Shown: piece by piece, positions 45,940-57,384 of the stretch
How the letters are laid out: each line of letters opens with the position of its first letter
Position numbering within the stretch: position 1 is the first letter of the stretch
NCBI GenBank assembly: GCA_029948255.1
Contig: JALIZF010001626.1
Coordinates: 372,001-436,000, forward strand
DNA length: 64,000 nucleotides
Direction: 5' to 3'
DNA from: Telmatactis stephensoni
Lineage: Eukaryota > Cnidaria > Anthozoa > Actiniaria > Isophelliidae
The notes under the pieces: generated by a model
The model's input: the letters and a program-made list of their open reading frames with translations, nothing else
Told to the model about the DNA's origin: nothing
Databases searched by the model: none
Position numbers and translations under genes: made by a program

Positions 45940-46778
45940 GGCTTATAGCTGCTGTAATCCTCTTAACCATAAGACAGACACTTATAATCTTGTCCATTTA
46001 TTAAACAAGTGCTAAGCTATGATTTTTTTTCGATAAAGAATTACTTAAAATAATTAAGGATAAATTTAAAATAATTCTACTGAAGTTTCCGATGTCAATT
46101 TCATTTGGCAATCCGAGCCCACAGAAAATTAGTAAATGTTATTTGATGTGACCTTCAAATCCAATTTGGTTATACAACGCTGTCAAATAAGTTCAGTTTT
46201 CATGGTGAAGTTATAGAACTCTACAATTAAGCCGATGGCGATAAAACGATTTTCTCTTCCTCTCCTCTAATTGTGAAACTTGATCTAATATCCATTTACT
46301 TGAGTTAGTAATAAGAAAAAAGTAGAAAATAAAAGCTAATGAAAGTAGAAAGTAGAAAATAATTACAATATGTGGGAGGTTAATCACAATAACAATCTTT
46401 TTTTTCTTCAAACATCATCTCATATTAATTCTTAAACTCGAAATATAGACAAGGTACTGCCCAGAATGGAAGACCAAGACAATTCTTAAGAGTTTGCTCT
46501 CTTTTTTCATACCAGACCCTATTCTGAATTAAAATACAGAAAACTGTGGCGGCCCTTCCATTTGACATTTTGTACGCCGTAAACGCTGAAAACCCAGCTT
46601 TAGTCATACTTATTAGTCATTTTTCAATATTTTGACACTCTGGGCGCCATTTTCGACAAAATTTGGCCTAATGTATTTATATACTTTTACAATAACGAAT
46701 AAATGGAACGTTATATTGATATGTGTGTAAACGTTTCTGCAGGTCTTAATCAGACACCTGTGTGTTTTGTCGGTAATA
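45940..46778. other. No gene seen
   Basis: AT-rich, with no recognisable exon on either strand. The minus-strand frame at 46425-46607 has no recognised family. Confidence 0.4.
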
Positions 46779-46934
46779 ATAGTCCAGTTCCGAGATATGT
46801 TTCACCTGCCACATACAAAGGGAGGCTACGTGCTAAAACTTTTGTCTTGTTGTGAATAACTGAGCTTTATACACGTAGCCTCATCTTGATGCCTTCGTGT
46901 GTGGCAAGTGAACTGTGTCACGGAAGTCGGTTAT
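46779..46934. mobile_element. 156-bp palindromic MITE, copy 2
   Basis: It shares atagtccagttccgaga, 'ttcacctgccacatacaaag', 'gaggctacgtgctaaaactt' and the inverted right half with 21499-21662. It lacks a short internal segment present in copy 1 ('atttagaac'). Confidence 0.8.
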
Positions 46935-48190
46935 ACAATGCTGAATTTGCCATTCCGTGAGGTTAGTACAGCCGGTTGGACATACTTCGTTTGTGACGAA
47001 GAATTATTTCAGCAGAAAGTAAAAAGGTATGTGACCACATCGCCGACTTGTGAATGATAAACTTGACACTAAGATTAAGCGCTTAACTGCAATCCCTTTT
47101 CTTTCTATCAGTTTTACTTAACACCTCAAAGGATACGGGTTTGAGACTGCTGAGCTATGAAGATTGATATCGCTTAGAAGATAGCGACCTTAATTTTAAA
47201 CTAAGGCACATAATTTAGGCCTTGAAAAAAGTCTAATTTTATGCATTAGGTACCATTGAATCATAGCGAGCTATTTGCAAATTAACACGCCCGTCATGCG
47301 ACTGTTATTAGGGACGCCATTTTTCTTGGCGGTGATAGTGAAATGCTTGAAAATATCTCCTCTTAATCACAATTTTCATAAAAGCTTAGTATGTTCTCTC
47401 TCTGTCTGATTATTTTTTCAACATATCTTCAAGCGAAAAAATAATGCGTCTCTCAAAACAGTCCCATGATTCAATGCGATTCATCAGTTCCGGTAGATAT
47501 CTTATAACCAAACGCGTCGGAAATTAAACTGACACAAGTTTATGCGAGCTGAAACGTGCTTTAAAAAGCTTTTACCATTGATGACAATGATGGCACTATT
47601 GTTTGATTTGCTCTTGTTTACTGATTGATCTTGCTAAGCGTTTGCAAATCATTCTTGAATCCAAGAAGTCATGATTTAAAACTGATGAAATGATAAGATA
47701 TTGTGAAATCGGCATCAGATGAGCACAAAATAGTCAAAAATTTGGAAATAAATTGTCATCATATTGGAACTGATATATTGTAAAAAATGAAAAGCACCTA
47801 GGAAGTATTTCACATTAGTATGAGAGTTTATTACTGGGTCTCGATAATTCCCTTTAGAATCAAAAAGATAAAGACGCGGTAACCATGTCAACGAGCAACA
47901 GACGCCAAAGAGAAATCTTTTGAACTTCATCCAAGATGGCTGTCTTGGCGTCATTTGTTAAACAATTATTGTTTTTAGAAATAAATATCTTTAAATTCTC
48001 TGACTTGGAAATAGAACTCTTTTATCCATTTATCACATTACCCAATAGTGTTCACCAGAAAAATATCTCTTCAGGGCCGATAGAATAGTTACAGGGGGAC
48101 TTGGAGATTAAAAAGACATCAGATTGTCACAAAAATTAAGAGCAACAAAGCCCTTGTTACTAATATACGTAATCAAATAATGTACATATA
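46935..48190. other. No gene supported
   Basis: 'gcttgaaaatatctcctctt' followed by aat near 47345-47369 may be an orphan end of the TTAA-type MITE family. A 79-codon minus-strand frame (47954-47715) is open but unrecognised. Confidence 0.4.
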
Positions 48191-48196
48191 CAAAAG

Positions 48197-48300
48197 ATAA
48201 TGAAAACTCATATTTCGTAACAAAACTCAAATATGGTAACTAGAATACAAATCTGGTAACTAACTCCATATTTGGTAGCTAATTCCATATTTGGAAACTG
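48197..48300. repeat. Degenerate short tandem repeat, period about 22 bp
   Basis: Five variants of 'atatttggtaactaactcc' follow one another (aaactcatatttcgtaac, aaactcaaatatggtaac, and so on). They lie at one end of a compositionally unusual block whose other end is GC-rich (48540-48665). Confidence 0.65.
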
Positions 48301-48539
48301 GCTCAATAAACTTAACCATCAGCATCTTTATCAAGCCAGTAAAGCCTAGTGGTATCACACTAACTATAAAATATACTATATACAATAATAAAATACATAT
48401 GCTAAAATTAGTAAAAAGTGATTTTCCAGAACTCCTCAAGGTTTTCGACAAAATAATTAACATAATGAATGATAAATTAGGAATGAAATAATTGAAAGTC
48501 AGTAACAAATATAAATATGGCGAACTTGGGATAAAAGAA

Positions 48540-48665
48540 ATTAATATGATAACATGAGTGGGAGGCACACGCAACACCCCAAGGCAACCCCCAAAGCCGA
48601 GGCACCCGGTCAACACCGCCACGGCCCAGGCAATCACCCAGAAGCAAATGAGTGTAGCCCCTCAC
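48540..48665. other. GC-rich island in AT-rich surroundings
   Basis: About 125 bases with unusually high G+C (ggcacacgcaacaccccaag, gaggcacccggtcaacaccg) between AT-rich flanks. It could be the 5' head of an unknown interspersed repeat extending to 48197 on the minus strand. No protein family was recognised. Confidence 0.4.
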
Positions 48666-48813
48666 CTATTATTAAATTAGTGACACTTTTACAAAATAAA
48701 TACTAAATACATTAATAGAAACTTCATATTAATATAAATATATAAGTGGCTGTGGAAACTTAATCTAAATATTTTGTTAATTCTTCCTTAATTAAACCTA
48801 TCTATTGAAGGGA

Positions 48814-48900
48814 TCATGGCGATATTTGGCGCGGAAGATTGTTCCAGTCGCTGGCAGTTTTAGTGAAAAAAGGATATTTACGCTTTTTCCATTGCTATTG
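48814..48900 (-). pseudogene. Non-LTR retrotransposon RT C-terminal scrap
   Basis: The minus strand encodes KRKYPFFTKTASDWNNLPR, QISP and stop. The SFFxxTxxDWNxLP motif is the usual C-terminal signature of LINE reverse-transcriptase ORFs. Upstream frames are broken. Confidence 0.55.
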
Positions 48901-48980
48901 TCCGACCACAAGGCTCGGGTTGTAAATTTGAACGATAGCTGGAATGATGGAGAGTCTTTTCTTGTTTTATTTTAACTTTG

Positions 48981-50090
48981 GGTTTCCTTGCTAAAGTAAA
49001 CTTGTGGATAGATCCTTTGTTGTACAATCACCCCATTCGTACCGTCTGACCGATACCATGTCTTTACCGGTGAAATAGAGCATAGATTTTCGTAGTCTCT
49101 CAGCCAATCAGAAGGTGTGTTATAAATGAGGTATATTATAAATGTCAATACAACCTTAACAATTGTTTTAACAATCGAAGACAGATATTTCAAGAATTCA
49201 GTTTATCTGCAGGAAAAATGATCATCATAGGAAGTTGCGAGAACATTTTTTCTGTATTTTGTATGATTTTTGTATGTAATAAGCATACATTTTCCAATCT
49301 CTGCTCATTACTAACAGTATAGAGAATAGTTACTAACACTGTTTGAAATGAATCAAAGGCATAATCAAAAGAAATTAGTTGTTATCAATGGCTTGCATAT
49401 TTCTAGCAATTTTCAAACTGTTGAAAATTTAAATGTTCAATTCTGTCCATTTCCAATAGTAAGAAACATGTTGGAAATTTCATTTTTCGCTGAACCGTTA
49501 GAAATGGTCAGAAATTTCAAGTTAATATTGAATATTTCCAGAAGGTTTCACTACAGAAAAAGGAGTTTCGCAAGGAATAATAATTTTGCAATTAAGCATA
49601 ATGATCGATAACAATAGACCAAATCGGCTTACGCGTTACTAAGTACGTTTCTACCCGATTCAAAATCTCTGGGATTAAGAAGTTTTGTTCCGAAAAATTA
49701 AAATTAAAAGACAAATCTTATTTCCAGGGGTTTTGAATTGGGAAGAAACGACATAGCAACACGTTGGTCTATGAAAGCAGTGTTTTTTTACAAACAAAGG
49801 CTGAATATCTGGAGATTTTTCTTTCTGCAGGTAAGAGAAATTTCGCAAGGAAAAATGACTTTTTTTATGATGAAATGTTCCATTAAAGCAGGAGATATGA
49901 TTTCAATGTACAAGTTTGGTTAGCAAACAAGCTTAGTTCCTAAAAGCTAATTGATACTAATAACAATGAAAAAGCTACTCCGAAAACAAGGAATTTTTTA
50001 AGGGCAACAAAGCATCTTTTAAAGATTTAACTATGCGATATCTTTTCAGAGGAAAGTAAGATTTATGCTATAAAGAGCAATATCCAAAAA
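48981..50090. other. No gene seen
   Basis: AT-rich, with short open frames of no recognised family. Confidence 0.4.
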
Positions 50091-50094
50091 TGGC

Positions 50095-50560
50095 ATTTCT
50101 GCTACGGCGTACGGAAGTGAACGTCTCAGCGGCTGTCTATTTGAGGGCGAGCTGTCCCTTGTAGCCAGACAGTCCGAAAGGGGGTTCTAACCCAGTCTAA
50201 CCTCTTCTCAAAATCCAACTCTCGCTTTCAAAATCCCAGTTAACAAGAACTTCGTTCTCTCCCTTGCTTCGAGGGTTTTTTCTCCGGGTTCTCCGGTTTT
50301 TCCTCCCTCAGTAAAAACGAACTAGTTTCGATCTAAGCTGTGCTCCGTGATCAGACATGAGTCGTATGGTGGCTGCTACGTGTATGTGTATGTAAATTTG
50401 TATGTAAATGTGTGATTGTTCAATTGTTCGTAATGAAAGCGCCCTTGTAAACCTTCGACTCGATCACGTTGAGCTGCGCCCTTCGTAATTCAGCACTTGG
50501 CTGCGAGGAAGGTTGATGAGCTACCCCCAATTTATTTATATTTATATATTTTACTAAGAG
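50095..50560. repeat. Probable interspersed retroelement-derived repeat
   Basis: This segment has higher G+C than its flanks and contains 'tttctccgggttctccggtt', 'cgatctaagctgtgctccgt' and 'tgatcagacatgagtcgta'. I associate these words with coral LINE/SINE 3' regions. No coding part was found and the orientation is uncertain. Confidence 0.4.
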
Positions 50561-50594
50561 ATTTATAGGCAGAAGGGTGGTCCTCAATCGCTAA

Positions 50595-51071
50595 TAAGCC
50601 ACTTCACGCTTTCGTCCGCATTTTTGAATTGGGGCAAACGCAGCAAAATTTATGGAAATCTGGATCACTTTGACTTACCATAACTCGGCTCAATTTTGTC
50701 GGATTTTCAAAATTTAAACTTCAATGATTTGCAGACATGCATGCCATGTGTCGAAATGAAAATAAGACTCGTACAAGTATTTTAAGTACTTTTTTCAAGT
50801 CGATCTTTTTTCGCGAATGTTCTTAATATTTACGTGCCGAACGTTTTATTTTGAAAACAAAAATCCTCTTTTTCTCATATTGTAGTCTTCCAATATTTAT
50901 CATGTAAACAGTCATAAAAAAACAAAGCCAATACCGTTTCAAAACAATTATTTTTAAAAAATTACGATAAAAATGAGCCAAGTTATGGTAAGCCAAAGTG
51001 ATCCAGATTTCTATAAATTTTGGCGCGTTTGCCCCAATTCAAGATGGCGGACGAAAGCGTGAAGTGGCTTA
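50595..51071. mobile_element. TA-bounded foldback MITE, copy 2
   Basis: The left taagccacttcacgctttcg and the right cgaaagcgtgaagtggctta are mirror images about position 50833. The interior matches copy 1 at 19525-20020 ('ttgaattggggcaaacgc', 'ggatcactttgacttacca', 'cgttttattttgaaaacaaa'). TA is present at both borders. Confidence 0.85.
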
Positions 51072-51271
51072 TTGCATACTCATTGGTAAATATGTGGTCA
51101 TACGCGGAGGCAAATTGCCAAAGTTTGTTGTAAAACTGCTTTATTAGAATGTTGCTAATCTAAAACAACATATTTTCGAATGTAAGTAAATGAATGGAAA
51201 TTGTCACTCGGAATAATGTTAGAAATGTGTTTGCTTCATCGAGTGTAAATAAAGACTCGGAAAAAATCCGA

Positions 51272-51343
51272 GCCCCCAGCGGGGATTGAACCCACGACCT
51301 TCGGATTGCCGGTCCGATGCTCTAACCACTGAGCTATGGAAGG
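51272..51343 (-). tRNA. tRNA-like module (minus copy)
   Basis: Exact mirror of 51553-51624. The A box is TAGCTCAGTGG and the B box is GGTTCAATCCC. The anticodon arm TCGGA/TCCGA has loop CCGGCAA, so the anticodon would be GGC, with C instead of U at position 33. It is probably a tRNA-derived repeat rather than a functional tRNA gene. Confidence 0.5.
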
Positions 51344-51552
51344 CTCTAGTGGCGAGCAGGTCGATGATCTTATTTATAGCTGGGCTCACTCGGGACGAAC
51401 GTTGTTCGATAACCCGAGCGGAATGAATCATGCACACAGTCTGCAGATCTACCAGACTGTCTGCATGATTCATTCCGCTCGGGTTATCGAACAACGTTCG
51501 TCCCGAGTGAGCCCAGCTATAAATAAGATCATCGACCTGCTCGCCACTAGAG

Positions 51553-51624
51553 CCTTCCATAGCTCAGTGGTTAGAGCATCGGACCGGCAATCCGAAGGTC
51601 GTGGGTTCAATCCCCGCTGGGGGC
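51553..51624 (+). tRNA. tRNA-like module (plus copy)
   Basis: 72 bases with a D arm (TAGCTCAGTGGTTAGAGCA), anticodon arm, T arm (GTGGGTTCAATCCCCGC) and an acceptor stem that pairs with G-U wobbles and extends outward (GAG/CTC). Internal Pol III boxes match consensus and a T6 run follows at 51630-51635. The unusual C33 and wobble-rich acceptor argue against a canonical tRNA. A TATAAATAA lies about 35 bases upstream. Confidence 0.5.
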
Positions 51625-51699
51625 TCGGATTTTTTCCGAGTCTTTATTTACACTCGATGAAGCAAACACATTTCTAATATTTTCGAATGTTTTTGTCGC

Positions 51700-52690
51700 T
51701 AGTGCCCAGACTCCCCACGGCAACAACAGACGGAGCTTGATAAAGCGTGTTGTATTTCGTTCCTTGTGATCGAATATTTCATGAAAATATGGTAGAAAAT
51801 CCTATATCTTTCAAGTCTAATTCAGTACTTTGCTGCTCAGTTTTAAAATTACTGAATGGGTTGTTTGGAAGGAATTGAAAAACGACCTGGTTGACGTCCC
51901 CCGGAAATGATTCTCAATGTCCACCAATCTGAATCAGAGGCTGCCAGTCCGAGACTTGCTTCACTTTGTTTTTATGAGGTAAAAAACGAGATCCCATTCT
52001 CACTTGTTGTTTTGTTTCCCATTGCCAGTGGCCAAATCCTAGTCGAAGTGCATTAAATCCCATTTCCCAAAAATAGGCCAATCCCAGCTCCCATTTTACC
52101 CCTTCAGGACCCTCTAACCGAAATAACTCTTTTGTTTATTGTCCCCACAGAGAAAATAGAACGAAAAAATATTCCGACTTCCAGGGACAACTCGCCTTCA
52201 TATAAACAGCCCTTTAGTCAAAGTAGTCAGAACAGGCTCTCGTAAATTTAAAAAGAGCGAATCTAACGGAACGGCAATAAACAACATAGGGTATTTTAAA
52301 ATTCACTGGCATTGAAAAAGACCGATTAAATAGACCTTATTCGCTTGCCCCAGTGTTTTCCCAGTTCAATCCTCTTGGGCAATAAGATTCTTTGTTCGAG
52401 GTTAATATTCTGTCGTGTCTGCCGCATAATTTAAGATTTCAAGCAAAGAAACATACCTCCAAAGAGATTAATGGGAGAGCTTTGTGGCAAGAGAATAAAA
52501 GCAGACTGTCCATTCATCGCAGAAAGCACTCGCAGGGATAATTTTTACTCGCAGCGAAATTTTGAACAATAGATTTTATTCCCAACGGGTACTCGTTAGC
52601 TCGCTGCGAATACTTTCAGCGAGAACTGGAGAATGGCCTTAGGGTATATTCTTGGTTTGCAACCATTCCCAGGAGAGTGAAATGAACAAA
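51700..52690. other. No gene; probable decayed repeat
   Basis: 51975-52130 contains repeated 'atcccatt' words (gatcccattctcac, aatcccatttccca, aatcccagctcccatt). This is a repetitive style suggestive of an interspersed element. No exon was recognised. Confidence 0.4.
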
Positions 52691-52692
52691 AA

Positions 52693-52762
52693 ACATGACA
52701 GACATGTTGGTGGTTTTGAGCTTGATTTTCTTTTGTCAATACCACCAATATGTCTGCCATGT
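52693..52762. repeat. 22-bp inverted repeat
   Basis: acatgacagacatgttggtg pairs with caccaatatgtctgccatgt with two mismatches. The spacer is about 26 bases. It is probably the core of a small foldback element. Confidence 0.65.
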
Positions 52763-53030
52763 CCTATGTCTGTACATTCTTCGGAGAATGCTTGCAAACA
52801 AGAATTGATTGACAGGCAAAACGTAGTTAAAAATGATTGTTGGATTCATCATGCAATCACGGATCAAAACATCAAATATCCATTTGATAAACTTTGAGAG
52901 CAAGAACATCTATGTGTATAGTGATCGGCTCTGCATGTAAGACTACGCTTATACTAGACGAAAGATTTTCGGATAGACAAAAGTTCCCGATACGCTGTTG
53001 AGTATTTGGATTTGCAAGGCTTTACACTAC

Positions 53031-53085
53031 AAGAATATATATTCAAGAATATATATTCAAGAATATACATTCAAGAATATACAAT
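53031..53085. repeat. 16-bp tandem repeat
   Basis: Units of 'tcaagaatatatWYat' are repeated about 3.5 times. Confidence 0.85.
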
Positions 53086-53141
53086 GATATTCTGTTGTCC
53101 ACCATTTTGAAACTATGCGGATTCCTGCCAAAAGTCGTTTA

Positions 53142-53301
53142 GGGCTCGTTTTCACGAGCGACAGAAGCAGAAGTAGAAGCAACATACGCAGACTCAGTGG
53201 TGCAATGAACAGACAATGAACAGTGCATGAGTTGCATGAACAGTGCTGAGTATGCCTACGATCCTTCCGCTTTTGCTTCCGTCGCTTGTGAAAACCAGCC
53301 C
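53142..53301. mobile_element. 'gcaacatacgcagactc' MITE family, complete copy
   Basis: The left gggctcgttttcacgagcga pairs with the right cgcttgtgaaaaccagccc. 'agaagcaacatacgcagact' follows the left end. The right half has 'ccttccgcttttgcttccgt'. At 160 bp it is the best-preserved member here and defines the ends for the fragments at 27595, 30973 and 40575. Confidence 0.75.
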
Positions 53302-55607
53302 GTTTTTCCGTATTAAAAATCTTTGGAGACGCTGCCAAAAGAGTTTGATTTGTTATCGGATACGTACTTTAAAGGGTAAACAACTAAAGGAATCCGCAAC
53401 TAAACTGTTACAGAATCGTTACAGTCTAAGAGAACTAAACGAAAGCTGCAAAGTATCCAACTGTCATGTTTAACTATTTACATACACAAACTAAGCAGTG
53501 AAGACACAAGTTTGAAATTAATTTCCGATACAATTTGTGGAATGTTCTTAAACAAACGTTTTGGATAAGAATGGAAATTTGGAATGAGAGTGTGGAAAGA
53601 GGGGGAATTTCAAGGGGGATGGAAGAACTCAAAACTTAAAGGAAAAGGACGGGAGAAGTCGACGTTTTGAATTTAAAACATGGAATTTCTTGGGAGTGTG
53701 CACTGTGAGGAGAAGCTTTGCGATGAGATCCCTCCCTAATTGGACACAAAACCACATGTTCTTCCTTAATTGATTCAGTTTTTGAGACTATTGTTTTATG
53801 CATCATTAATGTAACTGTTTGTAATATATTGTTAATCTCCATGGTTATTTGGGATTAAGAGATCCTCCTTTTATTGTTGATTAATTATGCTTTCAAGACC
53901 TCAACCAAACTAATATTGGCTCTGCCAGATACAAAATGTCGAGATAAAGAATTTCGTAGACACTCGACGTAAACTCGTAAACATCTACATTGAAGGTAAA
54001 TTACTTGATACATTCAACAACATGCCAGCTGTCGGTGGCGTGAATCCAAGTTTTCTGATAATTCCCCCCAAAAAATTCCCGAAAACTAATATCTACATTT
54101 GGGGACATTTCTTCAGCATTTCTCAACTTTTATTTAATGTAGTTTTGCTTCTGCGACAAAAATTCATGTAACCTGAATATTTTAATTTCCTAGTGGTATC
54201 GCCCAATAATGTTCAAAAATTTATATCAAGATTTGGAAACATTTCTTCGACACGTCATCTCAGTGTTTAATAAGAGAAGACTTTTATGTAGCTTTTCTCC
54301 CCGGTGTAAAATCGTGTAGCCTGAATATGTTAATCTCCTTTACAAATATTTATTAAACATTTTCCCGTTATCTTTGCACATTAAATGTGCAAATATTTAT
54401 GTCAATATTATGCCATATATCTTCAACACTTCTTGGTCTTACTACTAATTCTGTACTTAGAGGGGTTTAGGGATGGAGTTTAAAATACTGTATCTAGAAC
54501 TAATGTAGAACATGTTTTCATTTCCATTGCAAATATTTTCAAGTGATGGTCCTTTTTTGAAGGTTTATTAACATTTTCCTTGAATTTCAGTTTCATGACA
54601 TTTTGCAAATTAGTAGAATTTCAGTCTATTTAGTTACATATGTCCTAAATATTACAAAAAGCGCCTTTGCTCATTACTAAACAAACAGATGCTTCCATAT
54701 CAATAAAGGTGAACTACAAAAGATTACAATTATATTTGACACAGCAAAGTGATATTTATAGCACTTAAAGTTTACTCCTCAAGAACAGGAAGGCCAAATA
54801 CAAAACGTACTTGAATTTATTCAGTCCTTTATCTTATCTGGTATTCTAATATGAATTTAGAATATGAAGAGATATAGGTATCGATGAAAGTTCTTAAGTT
54901 TTAGTGTCGTAATGAACGATAAAAACTGATCCGAGACCAGCAGATAATTTCAGATAAAAGAGGATAAATGCAAGTCCGAATAACGGAAAGAATGTTTCCA
55001 AAGAAATCAATTTCCTGAAGATGGTTTAACAATAAACCGATCGCACATCAGCATCGTTGGAAACTCACCCTTTCCTGAATATGCAGCTATTCGGATTGCA
55101 TGTTTTAATAATTCAGAGAAGTAGCCTGTGTAGCCGAGATAATCCATAACTTTTATTACATCAAGTCGGTCTGTTTACATTGATACGTACATATATTTTT
55201 CATAGGAACTAAATATTCTCATTTTGATTTAACTTTCTTTGGAATCGCTGACTGAAGACTGTCTACACTAAATGTAAACTAAATCAAACAACAAAGACAC
55301 CTTGAAGTCCTAAATTATTAAAAGGTTCAAAGAAGCTTAATGTTCAAAGTAATTATAGTAGTTATAGTGCCAAGGTTGTAACAATTGATCGCAAAAGTCT
55401 ATGATCATATCATTTAACGTCATTGTCAGCCGCTTCCAAGTTCCCAAGTAAAAATGCTGCTGTAATGGTTTTCTGTGGCAAATTTGTTTTTGTGTTGAAT
55501 ATAAGATCAAATGACTGCGATACTTGTGTATTTTCAACTCTGACAATTTTCTTGAGGTTGTTGTATTTCGAAAACGTCAAAAAAATAAAAGAAAAAACAA
55601 AATTTTA
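53302..55607. other. No gene; weak duplication
   Basis: Two diverged echoes occur about 150 bases apart: 'catgtaacctgaatatttta' (54165) and 'cgtgtagcctgaatatgtta' (54313), each followed by 'atttatatcaa' or 'atttatgtcaa' and 'ttcttcgac' or 'cttcaac'. No exon was recognised. Confidence 0.4.
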
Positions 55608-55916
55608 TCACGTAATTCCAAAAGTCTCGGAAACTCACAAGAGTTACCACAACTGGAAAGAACACGTCAAAATTAGTAAAACTGTGAAGTTTGAATGAAG
55701 TAAGTTCAAAACTTATGAAGATATGAATTTTCAAAAATTGAAATTTTGTATGAAAACATTCGTAGGCAACATAAAATTCACACGTATTTTTCAAAAATCA
55801 TATCTACGCCAGTTTTGAATCTATTTCCTTCAAACTTCACTGTTTTTGATAATTTTAACATGCTCCTTCCAGCTACGGTAATTATTTTGTTTGTTTACTA
55901 AATCAAAAATACATGT
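55608..55916. mobile_element. Hairpin MITE, copy 2
   Basis: The left half (cacgtaattccaaaagtctc, 'tagtaaaactgtgaagtttg', 'aattttcaaaaattgaaatt') mirrors the right half ('ttcaaacttcactgtttttg', 'cttccagctacggtaatt') about position 55762. It matches 30324-30524 and its right flank. Arms are more diverged than in copy 1. Confidence 0.75.
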
Positions 55917-56704
55917 ATTTCATTGTCTTCCAAAATGGCAAAATTTTGCATAAGTGACTACAAAAAGTAGTAGTTGAGCTAATTTTTGAAACAAAAAGCT
56001 ATTTTCGAATCAAAATATAGTCAAAAAAAATATATATATTATTATTATTAGGCGACTCGCTTGAGTTAAAGAGTTTTAAAAGTGCCGCAAGATGTATCCG
56101 GCGGCTCCCTGCCTGTATTACGTAGTATAGATAGATATTCAAAAATGGTTTCTAGGTTTCTCAGATGGATGCCTGGAATTTATATAAGGACTATCATTGT
56201 GAATATTCAGTATACCACGTGTTTAAAGCTTTTGAATCAGGTGATGTTATGATAAAGGTATGGAAACAGCAAGATAATGAATTTTGGATCTTCAATCTAA
56301 GACATCAATTTCTGGAGTGACGCCGTCATGACTTACTAACAAGAAGTTCTTGACAAAAATCGGCTATAGGAATGCGTAACAAATACATTTTTAACTTTTT
56401 TTCGAGGTATTTAAGGATTGCGAACTGTTAACCGAAAGTTTCTCAGCAGTTTCAGATTTTCAGTTTCATCAGTTTTTATTGCATTACTTCAGTTAATATA
56501 CGGTTTTACATAATATATACATTTTTTATGAAAACCAGAAATTACAAAAAAGAATGTTATTCTAGATGTTAATTATGTGTAGAGGCTGAAGTAGCTAAAG
56601 CTTTCGAGTTCAGTACACTCTACTACGTGTAACCGTCGAGAGAAAGAAAAAAAAACACAAGAACAAAATAAATCTAGAATTTTTATGTTGCTGGGTAGTT
56701 TCAT
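55917..56704. other. No gene seen
   Basis: AT-rich, with a small ATT run near 56038-56050. No exon or RNA gene was recognised. Confidence 0.4.
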
Positions 56705-56856
56705 CTTCAATTGAAATTACTGATGTTTCTCCAGCATAATTTTATTTCAGTTACCGAGCTTTCGGACTCTTAACCGTATACACTGAAGATGGACGAGAAT
56801 CCGAAAGCTCGGTACATAAATCAACCTATGCTGGAGAAACATAATTTCAATTGAAG
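56705..56856. mobile_element. Foldback with hammerhead-like core
   Basis: The left cttcaattgaaatt, 'gtttctccagcata' and 'taccgagctttcgga' mirror 'tccgaaagctcggta', 'atgctggagaaac' and 'atttcaattgaag' on the right. The centre reads cactgaagatggacgagaat followed by ccgaaag. It contains CTGAAGA and GAAA at hammerhead-like spacing, as seen at Penelope-like element ends. Ribozyme status is unproven. Confidence 0.6.
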
Positions 56857-56910
56857 AACAAAATATTTATATTCAACATAAAATTTATTAATGATCAGCA
56901 TTGATGTATG

Positions 56911-57064
<154 letters not shown>

Positions 57065-57384
57065 CATTAGAGACTTTATTTTAAGAGGGTAGTACATAAT
57101 AGTGTGTAGCACTAACAAACCTGTAGCCCTCAAAAATGAAGAAGTATACACTGATTTTTCACAAAAACTTTTATAATTGAAAAAAGCTTTGTTTTGCAAT
57201 GAGCCGATGAGCGGAAAAAAATGAATATATGGAACCTACCTTTGTGAATGCTGAGTGGGTGTTGGATGTGACACTGACTGATATTAACCATTAAGCGAAA
57301 ATTGAACTTTTACTCACAACACTAAAGCAATTAAAGAAAAATTATTTAAGGCGCCTATGAAATGAAAAAAAAAATCGCCGTCCG

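Larger units (their letters stand above)
51184..51676 (-). mobile_element. Palindromic tRNA-like retroposon with 14-bp target duplication
   Basis: ATATTTTCGAATGT occurs at 51170-51183 and 51677-51690, flanking the insert. From 51219 to 51677 the sequence is an almost perfect palindrome centred on 51448, with a 9-base loop and one mismatched pair (51435/51461). Each arm holds a tRNA-like module with A and B boxes, a TTTTTT run and 'ctttatttacactcgatg'. A unique 35-base stretch (51184-51218) exists only on the left, so the element most simply reads right to left. Its 5' half is an inverted copy of its own body. Confidence 0.82.

Noticed and set aside
51219..51677. Two 113-residue open frames on opposite strands with nearly the same sequence
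   Set aside because: They are the two readings of one palindrome with tRNA-like modules. Peptides of the VVRASDRQSEGRGFNPRWG type are translated tRNA sequence, not protein.
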